A DNA stretch of 64,000 nt from a virus. Made by a program: the position numbers and the translations under genes. Below are positions 48,460 to 56,000 of the stretch, in pieces (the first letter of the stretch is position 1; every line of letters begins with the position of its first letter). The notes under the pieces were generated by a model, which had not been told where the DNA came from, ran no database searches, and saw only the letters and a program-made list of their open reading frames with translations. The DNA lies in IMG/VR virus record IMGVR_UViG_3300045936_000212, positions 1 to 64,000 of that record; one strand, written 5' to 3'.

Positions 48460-49056
48460 TCATCTGTCTCGATCTGGTTTGTCGCCGTCGGCGCTGACCG
48501 TATCGGCCGGCTCCTCCTTGGCGTCAATGGCGGTCACCTTGCCGCCGCCTCGCTCGACAACGATGTCCGGTTTGCGCCGCAAGGTGCGCCCGAAATGCTC
48601 GACCGTCTCGGCCAGCATCTCGCCCTGCACCAGGGCGTCCCTGACCAGCGTGATGGCGTCGGCGATCTGCGTCTCAAAGGTTTTGATCTGCACCTGAATG
48701 GTGCCCTGAAAACTCTTGAACGCGGCATCGAGGGTGGAGAGCGTCGCCAGCGCCGTCTGCAGCGAGCCGGCGAGACCAAACTCCTCCTCGGTCGAAACCG
48801 CCGTCTCCTGTAGTTCGCGCGGCACGTTCGGATCGCGCCCGAGCAGGTCGGAGACCGAACATCGGTAGGTCTTCGACAGCGCCATCAAGACATGCGCAGT
48901 GATGGTCGCCCGGTTGGTCTCGATGTTGCTGACGCGGGTCGCGGGCCAGTTGTTCAACTCTTCGACCTTGGTCTGGCTCAGACCGCGAAACTGCCGCCAT
49001 TCCTTAAAGTAATTGGGAAAAGGTTCGCGCGCGGCGACACGCCGGCTGCCGCTCAT
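48460..49056 (-). CDS. XRE-family repressor
   Basis: 198 residues. An N-terminal XRE HTH (residues about 17-75: FKEWRQFRGLSQTKVEELNN, ATRVSNIETNRATITAHVLM, LSKTYRCSVSDLLGRDP) is followed by a helical oligomerisation region (about 90-160) and an acidic tail. There is no S24 peptidase Ser-Lys pair, so it is not a LexA-like self-cleaving repressor; induction must work another way. It is divergent from the Cro-like gene and has a promoter overlapped by an operator, so it is the lysogeny switch candidate. Confidence 0.82.
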   Translation of the reverse strand: MSGSRRVAAREPFPNYFKEWRQFRGLSQTKVEELNNWPATRVSNIETNRATITAHVLMALSKTYRCSVSDLLGRDPNVPRELQETAVSTEEEFGLAGSLQTALATLSTLDAAFKSFQGTIQVQIKTFETQIADAITLVRDALVQGEMLAETVEHFGRTLRRKPDIVVERGGGKVTAIDAKEEPADTVSADGDKPDRDR

Positions 49057-49106
49057 GGGGGTTCTCCTGTTTCAACGCCCGGATGAACCCGGCGTAGTCT
49101 TGACAG

Positions 49107-49135
49107 GTTATCCGTTGCATCCCCTGTAACAGCAA
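49107..49135 (-). promoter_or_regulatory. Repressor promoter with overlapping operator
   Basis: On the minus strand TTGCTG (49135-49130) and GATAAC (49112-49107) are separated by 17 bases. The spacer contains the near-palindrome TTGCA-TCCCC-TGTAA at 49115-49129 (+ strand reading), one base from the perfect operator. This suggests autoregulation. Confidence 0.55.
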
Positions 49136-49208
49136 GGGATTTTATGTATCGCCCATGTCACCCCTACGGTAACGCGGTGGTTGCGCCGGGGCGCGGCTTG
49201 TAAACCTG

Positions 49209-49271
49209 CATCGACCGGCTTGCAGATCGGCGCATGGCTAACGGTTAACGCACATCAACCGGCTTGCAGAT
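49209..49271. repeat. Two 19-base direct repeats in the immunity region
   Basis: CATCGACCGGCTTGCAGAT (49209-49227) and CATCAACCGGCTTGCAGAT (49253-49271) differ at one base and lie 44 bases apart, four helical turns. Both include a TTGCA half site. The second overlaps a possible rightward -10 (GATAAC 49269-49274, with TTAACG at 49245-49250). Confidence 0.7.
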
Positions 49272-49298
49272 AACCGTAAGAGGCTGACCGGCGGTGAC

Positions 49299-49338
49299 TT
49301 GTAAAATTTGCGATGCTCGGGGCTTGACGGGTCTGCAA
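49299..49338. promoter_or_regulatory. Operator pair before the Cro-like gene
   Basis: TTGTA-AAATT-TGCGA (49299-49313) and TTGAC-GGGTC-TGCAA (49324-49338) are imperfect copies of TTGCA-N5-TGCAA, 25 bases apart centre to centre, matching the spacing of the pair at 48019-48057. They end 23 bases before the Cro-like start. Confidence 0.45.
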
Positions 49339-49361
49339 AACCGGCGCGAGGATGCACCGCC

Positions 49362-49694
49362 ATGCCCCCCGGCCTCGCCCCCCTCGAGCCCCATCCGCTG
49401 CGCGCCTACCGCGAGCGCCGCGGGCTCTCGATCAGCGAGTTGGCGCGCCGGGCCGGGCTGTCGGTCGCCACCGTCAGCCGGGTCGAAGCCGGCGGCGTCG
49501 ATCTGCCGACCATGGCCGTCATCATCAAACTGGCGATGGCCTGCGAGGGCGAAGTCTCCGAACTCGACATCGTGCGCTACTCCTTTGCCCGCTCGGTCGG
49601 CGTCGTGCTGCCGCTGCGGGCTCCCATGACATCGGATTTCACCTGGAACTGGGTCCGACCGAGTACTGAGGGCGCTACCCCAGTCTTGGTCTGA
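49362..49694 (+). CDS. Cro-like XRE regulator
   Basis: 110 residues. XRE HTH at about 13-70 (LRAYRERRGLSISELARRAG, VATVSRVEAGGVDLPTMAVI, IKLAMACEGEVSELDI). Transcribed away from the repressor across a 305-base gap full of repeats and operators, the usual repressor/Cro pair. ATG 49362 has GAGGAT upstream. A strong terminator follows its stop within two bases. Confidence 0.78.
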   Translation: MPPGLAPLEPHPLRAYRERRGLSISELARRAGLSVATVSRVEAGGVDLPTMAVIIKLAMACEGEVSELDIVRYSFARSVGVVLPLRAPMTSDFTWNWVRPSTEGATPVLV

Positions 49695-49695
49695 C

Positions 49696-49739
49696 ACGGC
49701 GCGGTGCCGGGAGGCTCTGCCCGGAGCCGCGCCGTTTTT
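49696..49739 (+). terminator. Strong intrinsic terminator after the Cro-like gene
   Basis: ACGGCGCGG pairs with CCGCGCCGT (9 bp) with an inner GCCGGG/CCCGG stem, followed by TTTTT. It would stop the rightward early message after the first gene unless antiterminated. Confidence 0.88.
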
Positions 49740-49757
49740 GCGAGGAGCGTTGGGGAA

Positions 49758-49829
49758 AGCCGCCGACCGGCGCCCTCCGACGGTTGACCGGGGGGAGCTG
49801 CGAACGCCGGTAAGCGCCGGCCGGCGGCT
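49758..49829 (+). promoter_or_regulatory. Long RNA stem in the leader of the right early operon
   Basis: AGCCGCCGACCGGCGC (49758-49773) pairs with GCGCCGGCCGGCGGCT (49814-49829), 16 positions with a single A-C mismatch, around a 40-base loop containing an inner CGG-TTGA-CCG hairpin. It lies between the terminator and the RMF-like gene. Candidate antiterminator RNA or translation-control element. Confidence 0.55.
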
Positions 49830-49861
49830 GTCACGTCAAACCCGAGGGGGAGAACACTCAC

Positions 49862-50557
49862 ATGGCCGAAGCGTTGCGCGATGCGGCAGGACCCAACCTG
49901 ACACGCGCCACCTTTATCGAGTTCTGTACGAAGCACGACGAGATAGAGCGCGAACTCGCCGATGTCGCCGAGACCAAGCGCAGCTTGAACAAGCGGCGCA
50001 AGGACATCCGCAAAAACATGGGCGCCGCCGGCATCGATATCGACATGTTCGACCGGATGCGCGACGACCTCGAACTGACCCCGGAGGAGCGCGAAGCCCG
50101 GACCCGCGATCTGGCGCAATACATGGCCTGGATGCAGGCCCCGGCCGGGTACCAGGCGTCAATGGATTTCCAGTCCGACGACCCCGGCGAGCGCGCCTAC
50201 AACGTCCACGAGCTGCACGCCATCGACGGCGAGGGCTTTGACGCCGGCAAGACCGGCCGGCGCGCGGACTCCAACCCCTACCGCCCCGGCACCGAGGGGC
50301 ACGCCCGCTGGCACAACGCCTGGAACCGCGGCCAGCAGCTCGCGGTCGAGGCGATGGGCGGCGGCGCGCCCGCGCCTGCGGCCGAGCCGAACGGCCATGC
50401 CGAGGCGCCGGAACCCGAGGCGGTGCCCGATCCGCCGCAGGGCAAGCGCCGCCCAGGTCGGCCGCGCAAACCGCACCCGCCGGTCGGGGAGAACGGCGAC
50501 CCGCCGCCGATGGCGGCTAGCGACCAGCACACAGAAACACCGCCGGCTGTCCACTAA
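49862..50557 (+). CDS. RMF-like protein with coiled-coil N-terminus
   Basis: 231 residues. Residues 10-70 are helical (FCTKHDEIERELADVAETKR). Residues about 115-165 resemble the ribosome modulation factor fold: HAIDGEGFDAGKTGRRADSN, PYRPGTEGHARWHNAWNRGQ. The tail has an AT-hook-like GKRRPGRPRKP. RMF-type proteins bind ribosomes; phage copies could alter host translation. GGGGGAGAA precedes the ATG. First gene past the terminator. Confidence 0.68.
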   Translation: MAEALRDAAGPNLTRATFIEFCTKHDEIERELADVAETKRSLNKRRKDIRKNMGAAGIDIDMFDRMRDDLELTPEEREARTRDLAQYMAWMQAPAGYQASMDFQSDDPGERAYNVHELHAIDGEGFDAGKTGRRADSNPYRPGTEGHARWHNAWNRGQQLAVEAMGGGAPAPAAEPNGHAEAPEPEAVPDPPQGKRRPGRPRKPHPPVGENGDPPPMAASDQHTETPPAVH

Positions 50558-50568
50558 ACAGCCGGCGG
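50540..50568 (+). promoter_or_regulatory. Perfect 11-bp stem-loop at the RMF-like gene end
   Basis: CCGCCGGCTGT and ACAGCCGGCGG pair perfectly around CCACTAA, which holds the stop codon. No T-run follows, so it is probably an mRNA end-protection or processing site rather than a terminator. Confidence 0.6.
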
Positions 50569-50613
50569 CGAACTGGGAGGTAAATCCCAAACCCTTGAAG
50601 AAGGATAGCCATT

Positions 50614-51957
50614 ATGCTCGTCGACCTCGCTTTACTCAAGCCCAACCCGTATCGGGATTTTGTCGTCGATCCGATTGACGCAGATGCTGTCGATCGGCTG
50701 GCCGCTTCCATCGAGGAAGACGGGTTCTGGGGCGGCGTCGTCTGTCGCCGGGTTAACGGCCACGTCGAGATTGCCGCCGGGCACCATAGGGTGCAGGCGG
50801 CGATGCAAGCTGGCATGACGGCCGCCGATGTCTTTGTCGGCGACCTCGACGACGCGGCGATGATCCGGGTTTATGCCCGCGAGAACGCCACCCAGCGCGG
50901 CAACACCAGCAGCGCCGTCGCCGGCACCGTCGCCAGTGCCATCCGTTTCCTGGCAAAATCAGTGCTTACCGGGAGTTTGGCAACAATTGTTGCCAAACTA
51001 GATGCCGACAAAGTTCGCGGGAATTTGACCGCGGGCAGAGGATTAGGCGAAGACGTCATCATCGCCTTCCTGCCGAGTATCCCCGGCGTCACACTCCGCT
51101 CGGTACGCGATCAGCTCGCCAATCTGCACGCCTCGGGCGACTACGCGCGGATCATCAACGAGGTTCGCGAGGAGATCGAACGCGAGGAGCGGGCGGCAGC
51201 CGAAGCGCTGGAGCGGGCCGAAACAGAGCGCAAAGCGGCCGAGGAGGCCGAGAGGAAGGCCGAGGCCGATCGCCGGGCAGCAGCCGAGAGAGCCAAGGAA
51301 GCTCGCGAGGAGGCGGCGCGGAAGCGGGCCGAGGAAGAACGCCAGCGTGCCGAAGTGCAGGCGCAACTTGCCGAGAGACGGCGCAAGGAACTCGAAGCCG
51401 AGGCCGAGCGGCTCGGACTCAAGCGCAAGGAAGCGACCAGAGCGGGCAGCGACGCACGCAGGGCGGCGACCGAAACTAAAGCCAAGGCCAAGGTCACCTT
51501 CGATTTCGAGGGCGTCTCGCGGCACCTGAAGGTGTCGCATCATGTGAACGTGTTCCGCGATGTCGTCGGCGGGCCCGGCGTCGCACCCTATTTGCCAGTT
51601 AAAAATCAGGCGGCGCTGGCTGCCGAGCTGGTCAAACGCATCGGCCGGCGCGAACTAACCGGCAGCGTCATCCGCGACACGATCTTTTCCCTGGTGCAGG
51701 AAGTCCGGCAGTTCGGCCGGTTCACCAGCGATCAGGAGCGCCGCGAGGCCGAGCAGCGCAACATCCAGCTGCGCATGCAAAACGCGCAGGGGGATTTCGC
51801 CCGGCATCTGCGCGGGCTGATCGAGCACGGCAACAAGATCCTCGAACTCTACCGTGCCTATCCGGAGACCGATTTCCAGATCATCCCGCAATTCCGAGAG
51901 GCGGTGACCGGGGCCAAGCCGATCGTCGATGCACTGCATCGGAGGATCGCGCCATGA
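50614..51957 (+). CDS. ParB/Spo0J-like nuclease-domain protein
   Basis: 447 residues. The N-terminal ParB-type domain has LLKPNPYRDF, GHHRVQAA (residues 56-63) and ENATQR (90-95). A long charged coiled coil rich in RAAAERAKEAREEAARKRAEE (about 190-300) and a C-terminal helical domain follow. It may act as a CTP-binding DNA clamp, replication regulator or nuclease. AAGGAT before the ATG. There is no ParA partner nearby, so plasmid-type partition is unlikely. Confidence 0.8.
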   Translation: MLVDLALLKPNPYRDFVVDPIDADAVDRLAASIEEDGFWGGVVCRRVNGHVEIAAGHHRVQAAMQAGMTAADVFVGDLDDAAMIRVYARENATQRGNTSSAVAGTVASAIRFLAKSVLTGSLATIVAKLDADKVRGNLTAGRGLGEDVIIAFLPSIPGVTLRSVRDQLANLHASGDYARIINEVREEIEREERAAAEALERAETERKAAEEAERKAEADRRAAAERAKEAREEAARKRAEEERQRAEVQAQLAERRRKELEAEAERLGLKRKEATRAGSDARRAATETKAKAKVTFDFEGVSRHLKVSHHVNVFRDVVGGPGVAPYLPVKNQAALAAELVKRIGRRELTGSVIRDTIFSLVQEVRQFGRFTSDQERREAEQRNIQLRMQNAQGDFARHLRGLIEHGNKILELYRAYPETDFQIIPQFREAVTGAKPIVDALHRRIAP

Positions 51958-52571
51958 CGGTGCCAGCGAAGGTCGTCCCGATCTGGGGGCGCGAGCATCC
52001 TACGCGCGGCATCCGCCATCACGATCTCGCGGTGTCATTCATCGAAGATTTTCCGATCGGCACACAGTTAAGCCAGGACCGCTTTGGCGAATGGCTGCAG
52101 CAAAGGAATATCCTCGTTACCGCCTCGGGAAATTCGTTGGGTCGCCGCGATTATATCTATTGGCGCAAAGAATGGCGCGATCGGATAAACGCCGCTGCAT
52201 CCCATTCCCGCATGAATGAGACCGTCGGTGTCACGTTCACAATCGAGGTGATCGCGCAGCAGACGCTGGAAGTCCGGAGCTGCATCGTAGCCCTGGCGGT
52301 GACCGATAATGTCAGGCCGATAGAACTGCGCACCGAAGCGCGGCGCCGGAAAATGAGCCAGTGGGCGGCTGGGATTGATTGGTCGCAGCACGATCCGCAC
52401 GTCAAAGACAGCGCGACGCTGTTGTTCAAATTCAGCGAAACGCTGCGCAAGCACGCTGAGGTCTCGCATCGTGACTATTGCGACGCGATCGGCGATTTCA
52501 CCGCCTATCTGCAAACGCTGAAGCTTTTACCGGGGCCGAGTGAAGCGTCCGGCGATGGAGAGCCGGGGTGA
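51954..52571 (+). CDS. Unknown 205-residue protein
   Basis: Alpha/beta protein (LAVSFIEDFPIGTQLSQDRF, FGEWLQQRNILVTASGNSLG, YWRKEWRDRINAAASHSRM); the middle resembles a DNA-binding winged helix by pattern. G+C content is somewhat lower here. ATGA junction with the ParB-like gene suggests joint function. Confidence 0.65.
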   Translation: MTVPAKVVPIWGREHPTRGIRHHDLAVSFIEDFPIGTQLSQDRFGEWLQQRNILVTASGNSLGRRDYIYWRKEWRDRINAAASHSRMNETVGVTFTIEVIAQQTLEVRSCIVALAVTDNVRPIELRTEARRRKMSQWAAGIDWSQHDPHVKDSATLLFKFSETLRKHAEVSHRDYCDAIGDFTAYLQTLKLLPGPSEASGDGEPG

Positions 52572-52843
52572 TCGACGATCTCGTCCACGCGCAACTTATC
52601 GCCACGGCGGAACTGGCGATAGTCGCGGTGCAGGCGGGCCTGCGCGATACGGTATTGGTCTACGTTCCGGGTGACGCTCCCTATGTCACCCGGAGTGCTC
52701 TGCGGGGCACCCAAATCTGCACAGATGGTCGTGGCACTTTCGACCTCTGGCAAACCGAGCCGCAACTAGAAATAGCAAAAAACGGACTGTCGCTCGCTGA
52801 CGCGGTTGCCGCGCTGCGCGATCCATCGGCGCGTGCGTCATGA
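52568..52843 (+). CDS. Unknown 91-residue protein
   Basis: GTG start overlapping the previous stop. N-terminal helix (VHAQLIATAELAIVAVQAGL) then beta region (DTVLVYVPGDAPYVTRSALR). No family recognised. Confidence 0.6.
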   Translation: MIDDLVHAQLIATAELAIVAVQAGLRDTVLVYVPGDAPYVTRSALRGTQICTDGRGTFDLWQTEPQLEIAKNGLSLADAVAALRDPSARAS

Positions 52844-53343
52844 CTGCGTTCCTCACGATCGGCCAGAACGGCGACAGCTATGTCAATGTCGCCAATGTCG
52901 CTCGGCTTAACTGGGTCGGTGATGGCCAATACCACGTCGAAGATCTGCGCGGGCACATCATCGGGATAACCCATCAGGTCTATCTCGACAGCTTGCGGTT
53001 CAACGTCGTCGCGGCCAGCGGATGGGAATGCCTGATCGCGCTTGAGCCTGAAACGCCTTCCGAGAACTGGGGCGTGATCGTCGAGCCGGTTCTGGCGTTC
53101 AGCCACAACATCGATCACGACCTCATACCGATCGTCACAGACTCGCTTTTCAACAATCGCGAGTCGTGGGCTCTGCGCCACAAAGACAGCCCGCGTGTCT
53201 TCACCGATGGCTCAGGGTGCTTCGACGATGTCGAGTCCTGGCTGAGGAATTGCAAAGCGGAAAAGGCGCAAAGCGAAGAATGGGCGGCTCAGCGCAAAGC
53301 AAGGGAAGAGGCGGCTGAGCAGAAGGCGAGGGAAGAGGCATGA
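52840..53343 (+). CDS. Unknown 167-residue protein with charged C-terminal helix
   Basis: A beta-rich domain (AFLTIGQNGDSYVNVANVAR, WECLIALEPETPSENWGVIV) ends in a repeated helix (SEEWAAQRKAREEAAEQKAREEA). No family recognised. ATGA junctions on both sides. Confidence 0.62.
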   Translation: MTAFLTIGQNGDSYVNVANVARLNWVGDGQYHVEDLRGHIIGITHQVYLDSLRFNVVAASGWECLIALEPETPSENWGVIVEPVLAFSHNIDHDLIPIVTDSLFNNRESWALRHKDSPRVFTDGSGCFDDVESWLRNCKAEKAQSEEWAAQRKAREEAAEQKAREEA

Positions 53344-53519
53344 TCCTCGCCCTCGGGAGCTACCAGGCATTTGAGGCCGCCGTAATGCCTGGGATTGGTC
53401 GCGGAACGGCGGTCGAGGCAAGCCGAGCAGCGGGGAGTCGCGGCCTGCGGCGTCCTGGCTGGGTACGGCTAGGTGCGGCGAGGAGCGGCGGGCGTAGGCC
53501 CGCCGTCACCTCGACATGA
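53340..53519 (+). CDS. 59-residue coupled ORF carrying a third, short pentanucleotide run
   Basis: Open frame from ATG 53340 (ATGA with the previous stop) to TGA 53519 (ATGA with the resolvase start). MILALGSYQAFEAAVMPG is followed by a basic Gly/Arg part (GWVRLGAARSGGRRP). At 53440-53500 the DNA shows 5-base periodicity, GG every fifth base, like a short version of the large arrays. The double overlap is the main argument for a real gene. Confidence 0.42.
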   Translation: MILALGSYQAFEAAVMPGIGRGTAVEASRAAGSRGLRRPGWVRLGAARSGGRRPAVTST

Positions 53520-54196
53520 TGCTCTTAAGCCTGGATTGCGCGACCAGATTGGGCTGGTGCTTCGGCACCGTTGGCCAGCACCCTCGTTGGGGCAGCCACG
53601 ATTTCGGGCGCGGTCGCAGCAACGGCGAGGTTCTTGGAAATTTTCATAACTGGCTGATCGCCAAGATCGACGCGGTCCGCCCCGATCTGATCGCCTTTGA
53701 ATCGCCATTCGTGCCGGCCCCAAACAGCCGGTTCGCGACGCCGATGAACGCGCTGACGGTCAGGCGCTTATTTGGCTTTGCCGCGATCACCGAGGCGGTC
53801 TGCCACCAGCGCCGCATCCGCTGCGCCGAAAGCCCGCCCACCGAAATCACCAGGGTTCTGTTGGGTGGCCCGGCGCCCAAAGGACGCGCCGCCAAAAAAG
53901 CCGTCACGCTCCAGCGGGTGCGCGCTCTTGGTTTCGCCGTCGAGGATGACGACGAGGCTGATGCGGTTAGCTTGTGGCTATTCGCGGAGGGTGTCTTCAG
54001 CCCCGCAATGCTGTCGCAGCGCCGCGCCGCCGCCGGCCTCGAACTCAACCTCCACCCCCGAAAAACGAACGCCCCGCGAGGCAAACCGCGGAGCGCTCTG
54101 GGGGTAACGACCGCCACTATGGAACCGGATCATGGCAGTCTCGACACCAACAAAAATATCGACGGCAAATTCCAATTTCAATTCGCCCAGGTTTAA
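53516..54196 (+). CDS. RuvC-like Holliday junction resolvase
   Basis: 226 residues with the RNase H-type acidic set: Asp7 (LSLDCATRLGW), Glu62 (IAFESPF) and the DDDEADA cluster with Asp149. This matches phage RuvC-like crossover nucleases that resolve recombination and replication intermediates, in line with the RecT-like protein. The last 40 residues are Asn/Gln-rich and overlap the next small gene. Confidence 0.82.
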   Translation: MMLLSLDCATRLGWCFGTVGQHPRWGSHDFGRGRSNGEVLGNFHNWLIAKIDAVRPDLIAFESPFVPAPNSRFATPMNALTVRRLFGFAAITEAVCHQRRIRCAESPPTEITRVLLGGPAPKGRAAKKAVTLQRVRALGFAVEDDDEADAVSLWLFAEGVFSPAMLSQRRAAAGLELNLHPRKTNAPRGKPRSALGVTTATMEPDHGSLDTNKNIDGKFQFQFAQV

Positions 54197-54347
54197 CGCG
54201 GAAAATAATTCCGCCGAGAGCCAGGCCGAACTTGGCCTCGCCGTCGCCCGCCCGAATCTGATCCGGGGCGGTCTCGTCCATATCAGTCAGCCGGTGCGCA
54301 AGATCTTGGCGCGCCTCTCGACCCGGATGCGCGGCGATGGCGCATAG
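54132..54347 (+). CDS. 71-residue protein overlapping the resolvase end
   Basis: Asn/Ser-rich N-terminus and a helical basic C-terminus (HISQPVRKILARLSTRMRG). It bridges the resolvase and the next gene with overlaps of 65 and 11 bases, so the DNA is covered without gaps. No family recognised. Confidence 0.45.
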   Translation: MAVSTPTKISTANSNFNSPRFNAENNSAESQAELGLAVARPNLIRGGLVHISQPVRKILARLSTRMRGDGA

Positions 54348-54615
54348 CTGGGAATCTCCCGCCAACGCGGCGCGCGAAGTGCTGCTGGAGACGCTCGAGT
54401 CCCAGATCGGCTCGCGCGAGACCCGGCAGGCGGTGATCGACCTCGTGATCGAGGAATTCGACCGGCAGTTCTCGGACCCCGATGACGAGATGGTGGTGGC
54501 CGGCGCCGAGGTGCTCGCCGCCAGCGCCGATTGCGTCGGGCTCAGCCTCTACCACCGCCGCCTGGTGGTCGAAACCATCTGGCGGACGATGGCCGAAAAG
54601 GCCTTCGGACGATGA
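54337..54615 (+). CDS. Small helical protein, paralogue of the 54863 N-terminus
   Basis: 92 residues, all helical (SPANAAREVLLETLESQIGS, RQAVIDLVIEEFDRQFSDPD, YHRRLVVETIWRTMAEKAFG). The order and spacing of helices resemble residues 1-80 of the gene at 54863 (RILVDAVVRELAEPDREMQE, YRRELAGVVWRAMLA). Probably an old duplication; function unknown. Confidence 0.62.
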   Translation: MAHSWESPANAAREVLLETLESQIGSRETRQAVIDLVIEEFDRQFSDPDDEMVVAGAEVLAASADCVGLSLYHRRLVVETIWRTMAEKAFGR

Positions 54616-54866
54616 GACGCCAGCCCCGACGCCTCCAGCTCCCCCAGGTCGCCGACCACAATGCGGCGCACTGGCTGGAGCCGCGCTGGTTCGCCACCCG
54701 GCCGGCGAGTTTCCGGCAGATCTGGGGTGGCCCCGGCTGGTACCTCGTGCGCGTCTGCCCGTGCCATCCCGGCGAACCGGTCGGGCACAATCCCTTCGAC
54801 AGCGAGGCGGCGGCGCGCCGGCTGGCGGCGATCCTCGTCGGTGCGTCGGAGGCGCTCGGGCGATGA
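54612..54866 (+). CDS. Unknown 84-residue protein
   Basis: Trp/His-rich small protein (NAAHWLEPRWFATRPASFRQ, WGGPGWYLVRVCPCHPGEPV, SEAAARRLAAILVGASEAL). ATGA overlap on both sides. No family recognised. Confidence 0.62.
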   Translation: MRRQPRRLQLPQVADHNAAHWLEPRWFATRPASFRQIWGGPGWYLVRVCPCHPGEPVGHNPFDSEAAARRLAAILVGASEALGR

Positions 54867-55384
54867 CCGAAATACTGAGCCCCGGCCAGAAAGCCGTCCG
54901 CACGGTCGCGGCAACCTACCGCGTTACCGGCACCACCGGTCGGATCCTCGTCGATGCCGTGGTGCGCGAACTGGCCGAACCCGATCGCGAGATGCAGGAG
55001 GCGGGTGCGGCCGAGCTGCTGCAGGCGCTGCCGCCCGGCACGACCCCGAGCTATCGCCGCGAACTCGCCGGGGTGGTCTGGCGGGCGATGCTGGCGAGGG
55101 CAGGGTGCATGGCGTTCGCCCTCGCCCTCGCCGGCCCGGTGCTGGCGAGCGACTACCAGCCCCGAACGCTAACGCTGGAATTCGCCGACGGTCGCACCGA
55201 GCAGGTCGCCGCCACCAGCCCGCGCATATGCGAAGAAGCATTGCGCGCCTTGCGCATTGGTTATTGGCGCATCGTCGGCGAGCAGCCGGTCAAGTGGTAT
55301 TGCGGGCCGGGCGACCGGTTCGCCGCCTGCGACCAGTACATCGTCGGGTTCAATGCTCCTCCCTCCTGCGCTGGGAGGCAGTGA
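54863..55384 (+). CDS. Fusion of helical domain and an internal signal-peptide-like secreted domain
   Basis: 173 residues. Residues 1-80 resemble the 54337 product. Residues about 79-97 (GCMAFALALAGPVLASDYQ) look like a complete secretion signal with an Ala-rich cleavage site, followed by a 75-residue beta domain with four Cys (RICEEALRALRIGYWRIVG, WYCGPGDRFAACDQYI). An ATG at 55109 with GAGGGCAGGG just upstream could start the secreted part alone. So the frame may hold two products. Confidence 0.6.
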   Translation: MTEILSPGQKAVRTVAATYRVTGTTGRILVDAVVRELAEPDREMQEAGAAELLQALPPGTTPSYRRELAGVVWRAMLARAGCMAFALALAGPVLASDYQPRTLTLEFADGRTEQVAATSPRICEEALRALRIGYWRIVGEQPVKWYCGPGDRFAACDQYIVGFNAPPSCAGRQ

Positions 55385-55638
55385 TGCCCTACAAATACGC
55401 GCGTCCCCCATACCAGCGCCAACTCGATACCGGACCCAACCGGCCGCGCACCCGCGACGAGATCGCGCTCTACGCCCAATACCGCGACGCGCGGGCCAAC
55501 TTCCGCCCGAGGGAGTGCACCGGCACCTCGCCCTGCTGGGTCGAAGACGGCCCCCTCGGCCTCAACGGTAACCGCTGCCGCGGCTGCGACAACCGGCCGG
55601 ACGCCCCCCTTTCCTGGCGTGGTCGGGTGCAGCGATGA
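55384..55638 (+). CDS. Unknown 84-residue protein with Cys pair
   Basis: Basic small protein (YKYARPPYQRQLDTGPNRPR, RDEIALYAQYRDARANFRP) with a C-terminal CRGC. TGATG junction with the previous gene. No family recognised. Confidence 0.6.
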   Translation: MPYKYARPPYQRQLDTGPNRPRTRDEIALYAQYRDARANFRPRECTGTSPCWVEDGPLGLNGNRCRGCDNRPDAPLSWRGRVQR

Positions 55639-56000
55639 CCGCCGATCCGCGCTCCCTCGCATTGGAACACGTCGCCTGGTGCCTCAAGGAAGGCATGACG
55701 CTCTCCGAACTGCATGCCGCCCTCGGGTTCGAGGCCGGGCCGCATTTCGCCTCGTGGGAAGACGCCATCGTGCGGTTGACGCGGGTGGCCTCCGACATGG
55801 AGATCACCCTCGATCAGCGGCACCGGCCGCACCACCGCCAAGCAAGCCTGCCAGCACCCTACCGCCGCCGCGAGCCGCCGCCTGCGCCCTGGCCGGGGAA
55901 GCGGGTCTGCCTGTGCGCCAACCTCTGCCGACAAGACTGCTTGGCGCCTGACCGGTATTGCCGGTTTGAAGCCCGGCCGAGCCGAAAGCGGATCGCATGA
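55635..56000 (+). CDS. Unknown 121-residue protein before DnaB
   Basis: Helical N-terminus with a possible HTH (VAWCLKEGMTLSELHAALGF) and a C-terminal Cys cluster (CLCANLCRQDC) that may bind metal. ATGA overlap with the helicase gene suggests a replication role such as loading or regulation; unproven. Confidence 0.62.
   Translation: MTADPRSLALEHVAWCLKEGMTLSELHAALGFEAGPHFASWEDAIVRLTRVASDMEITLDQRHRPHHRQASLPAPYRRREPPPAPWPGKRVCLCANLCRQDCLAPDRYCRFEARPSRKRIA

Noticed and set aside
50614-51957. Plasmid-type partition (phage-plasmid lifestyle) from the ParB-like gene
   Set aside because: No ParA-type ATPase or centromere-like repeats are nearby, and a complete integrase and excisionase-like gene are present.
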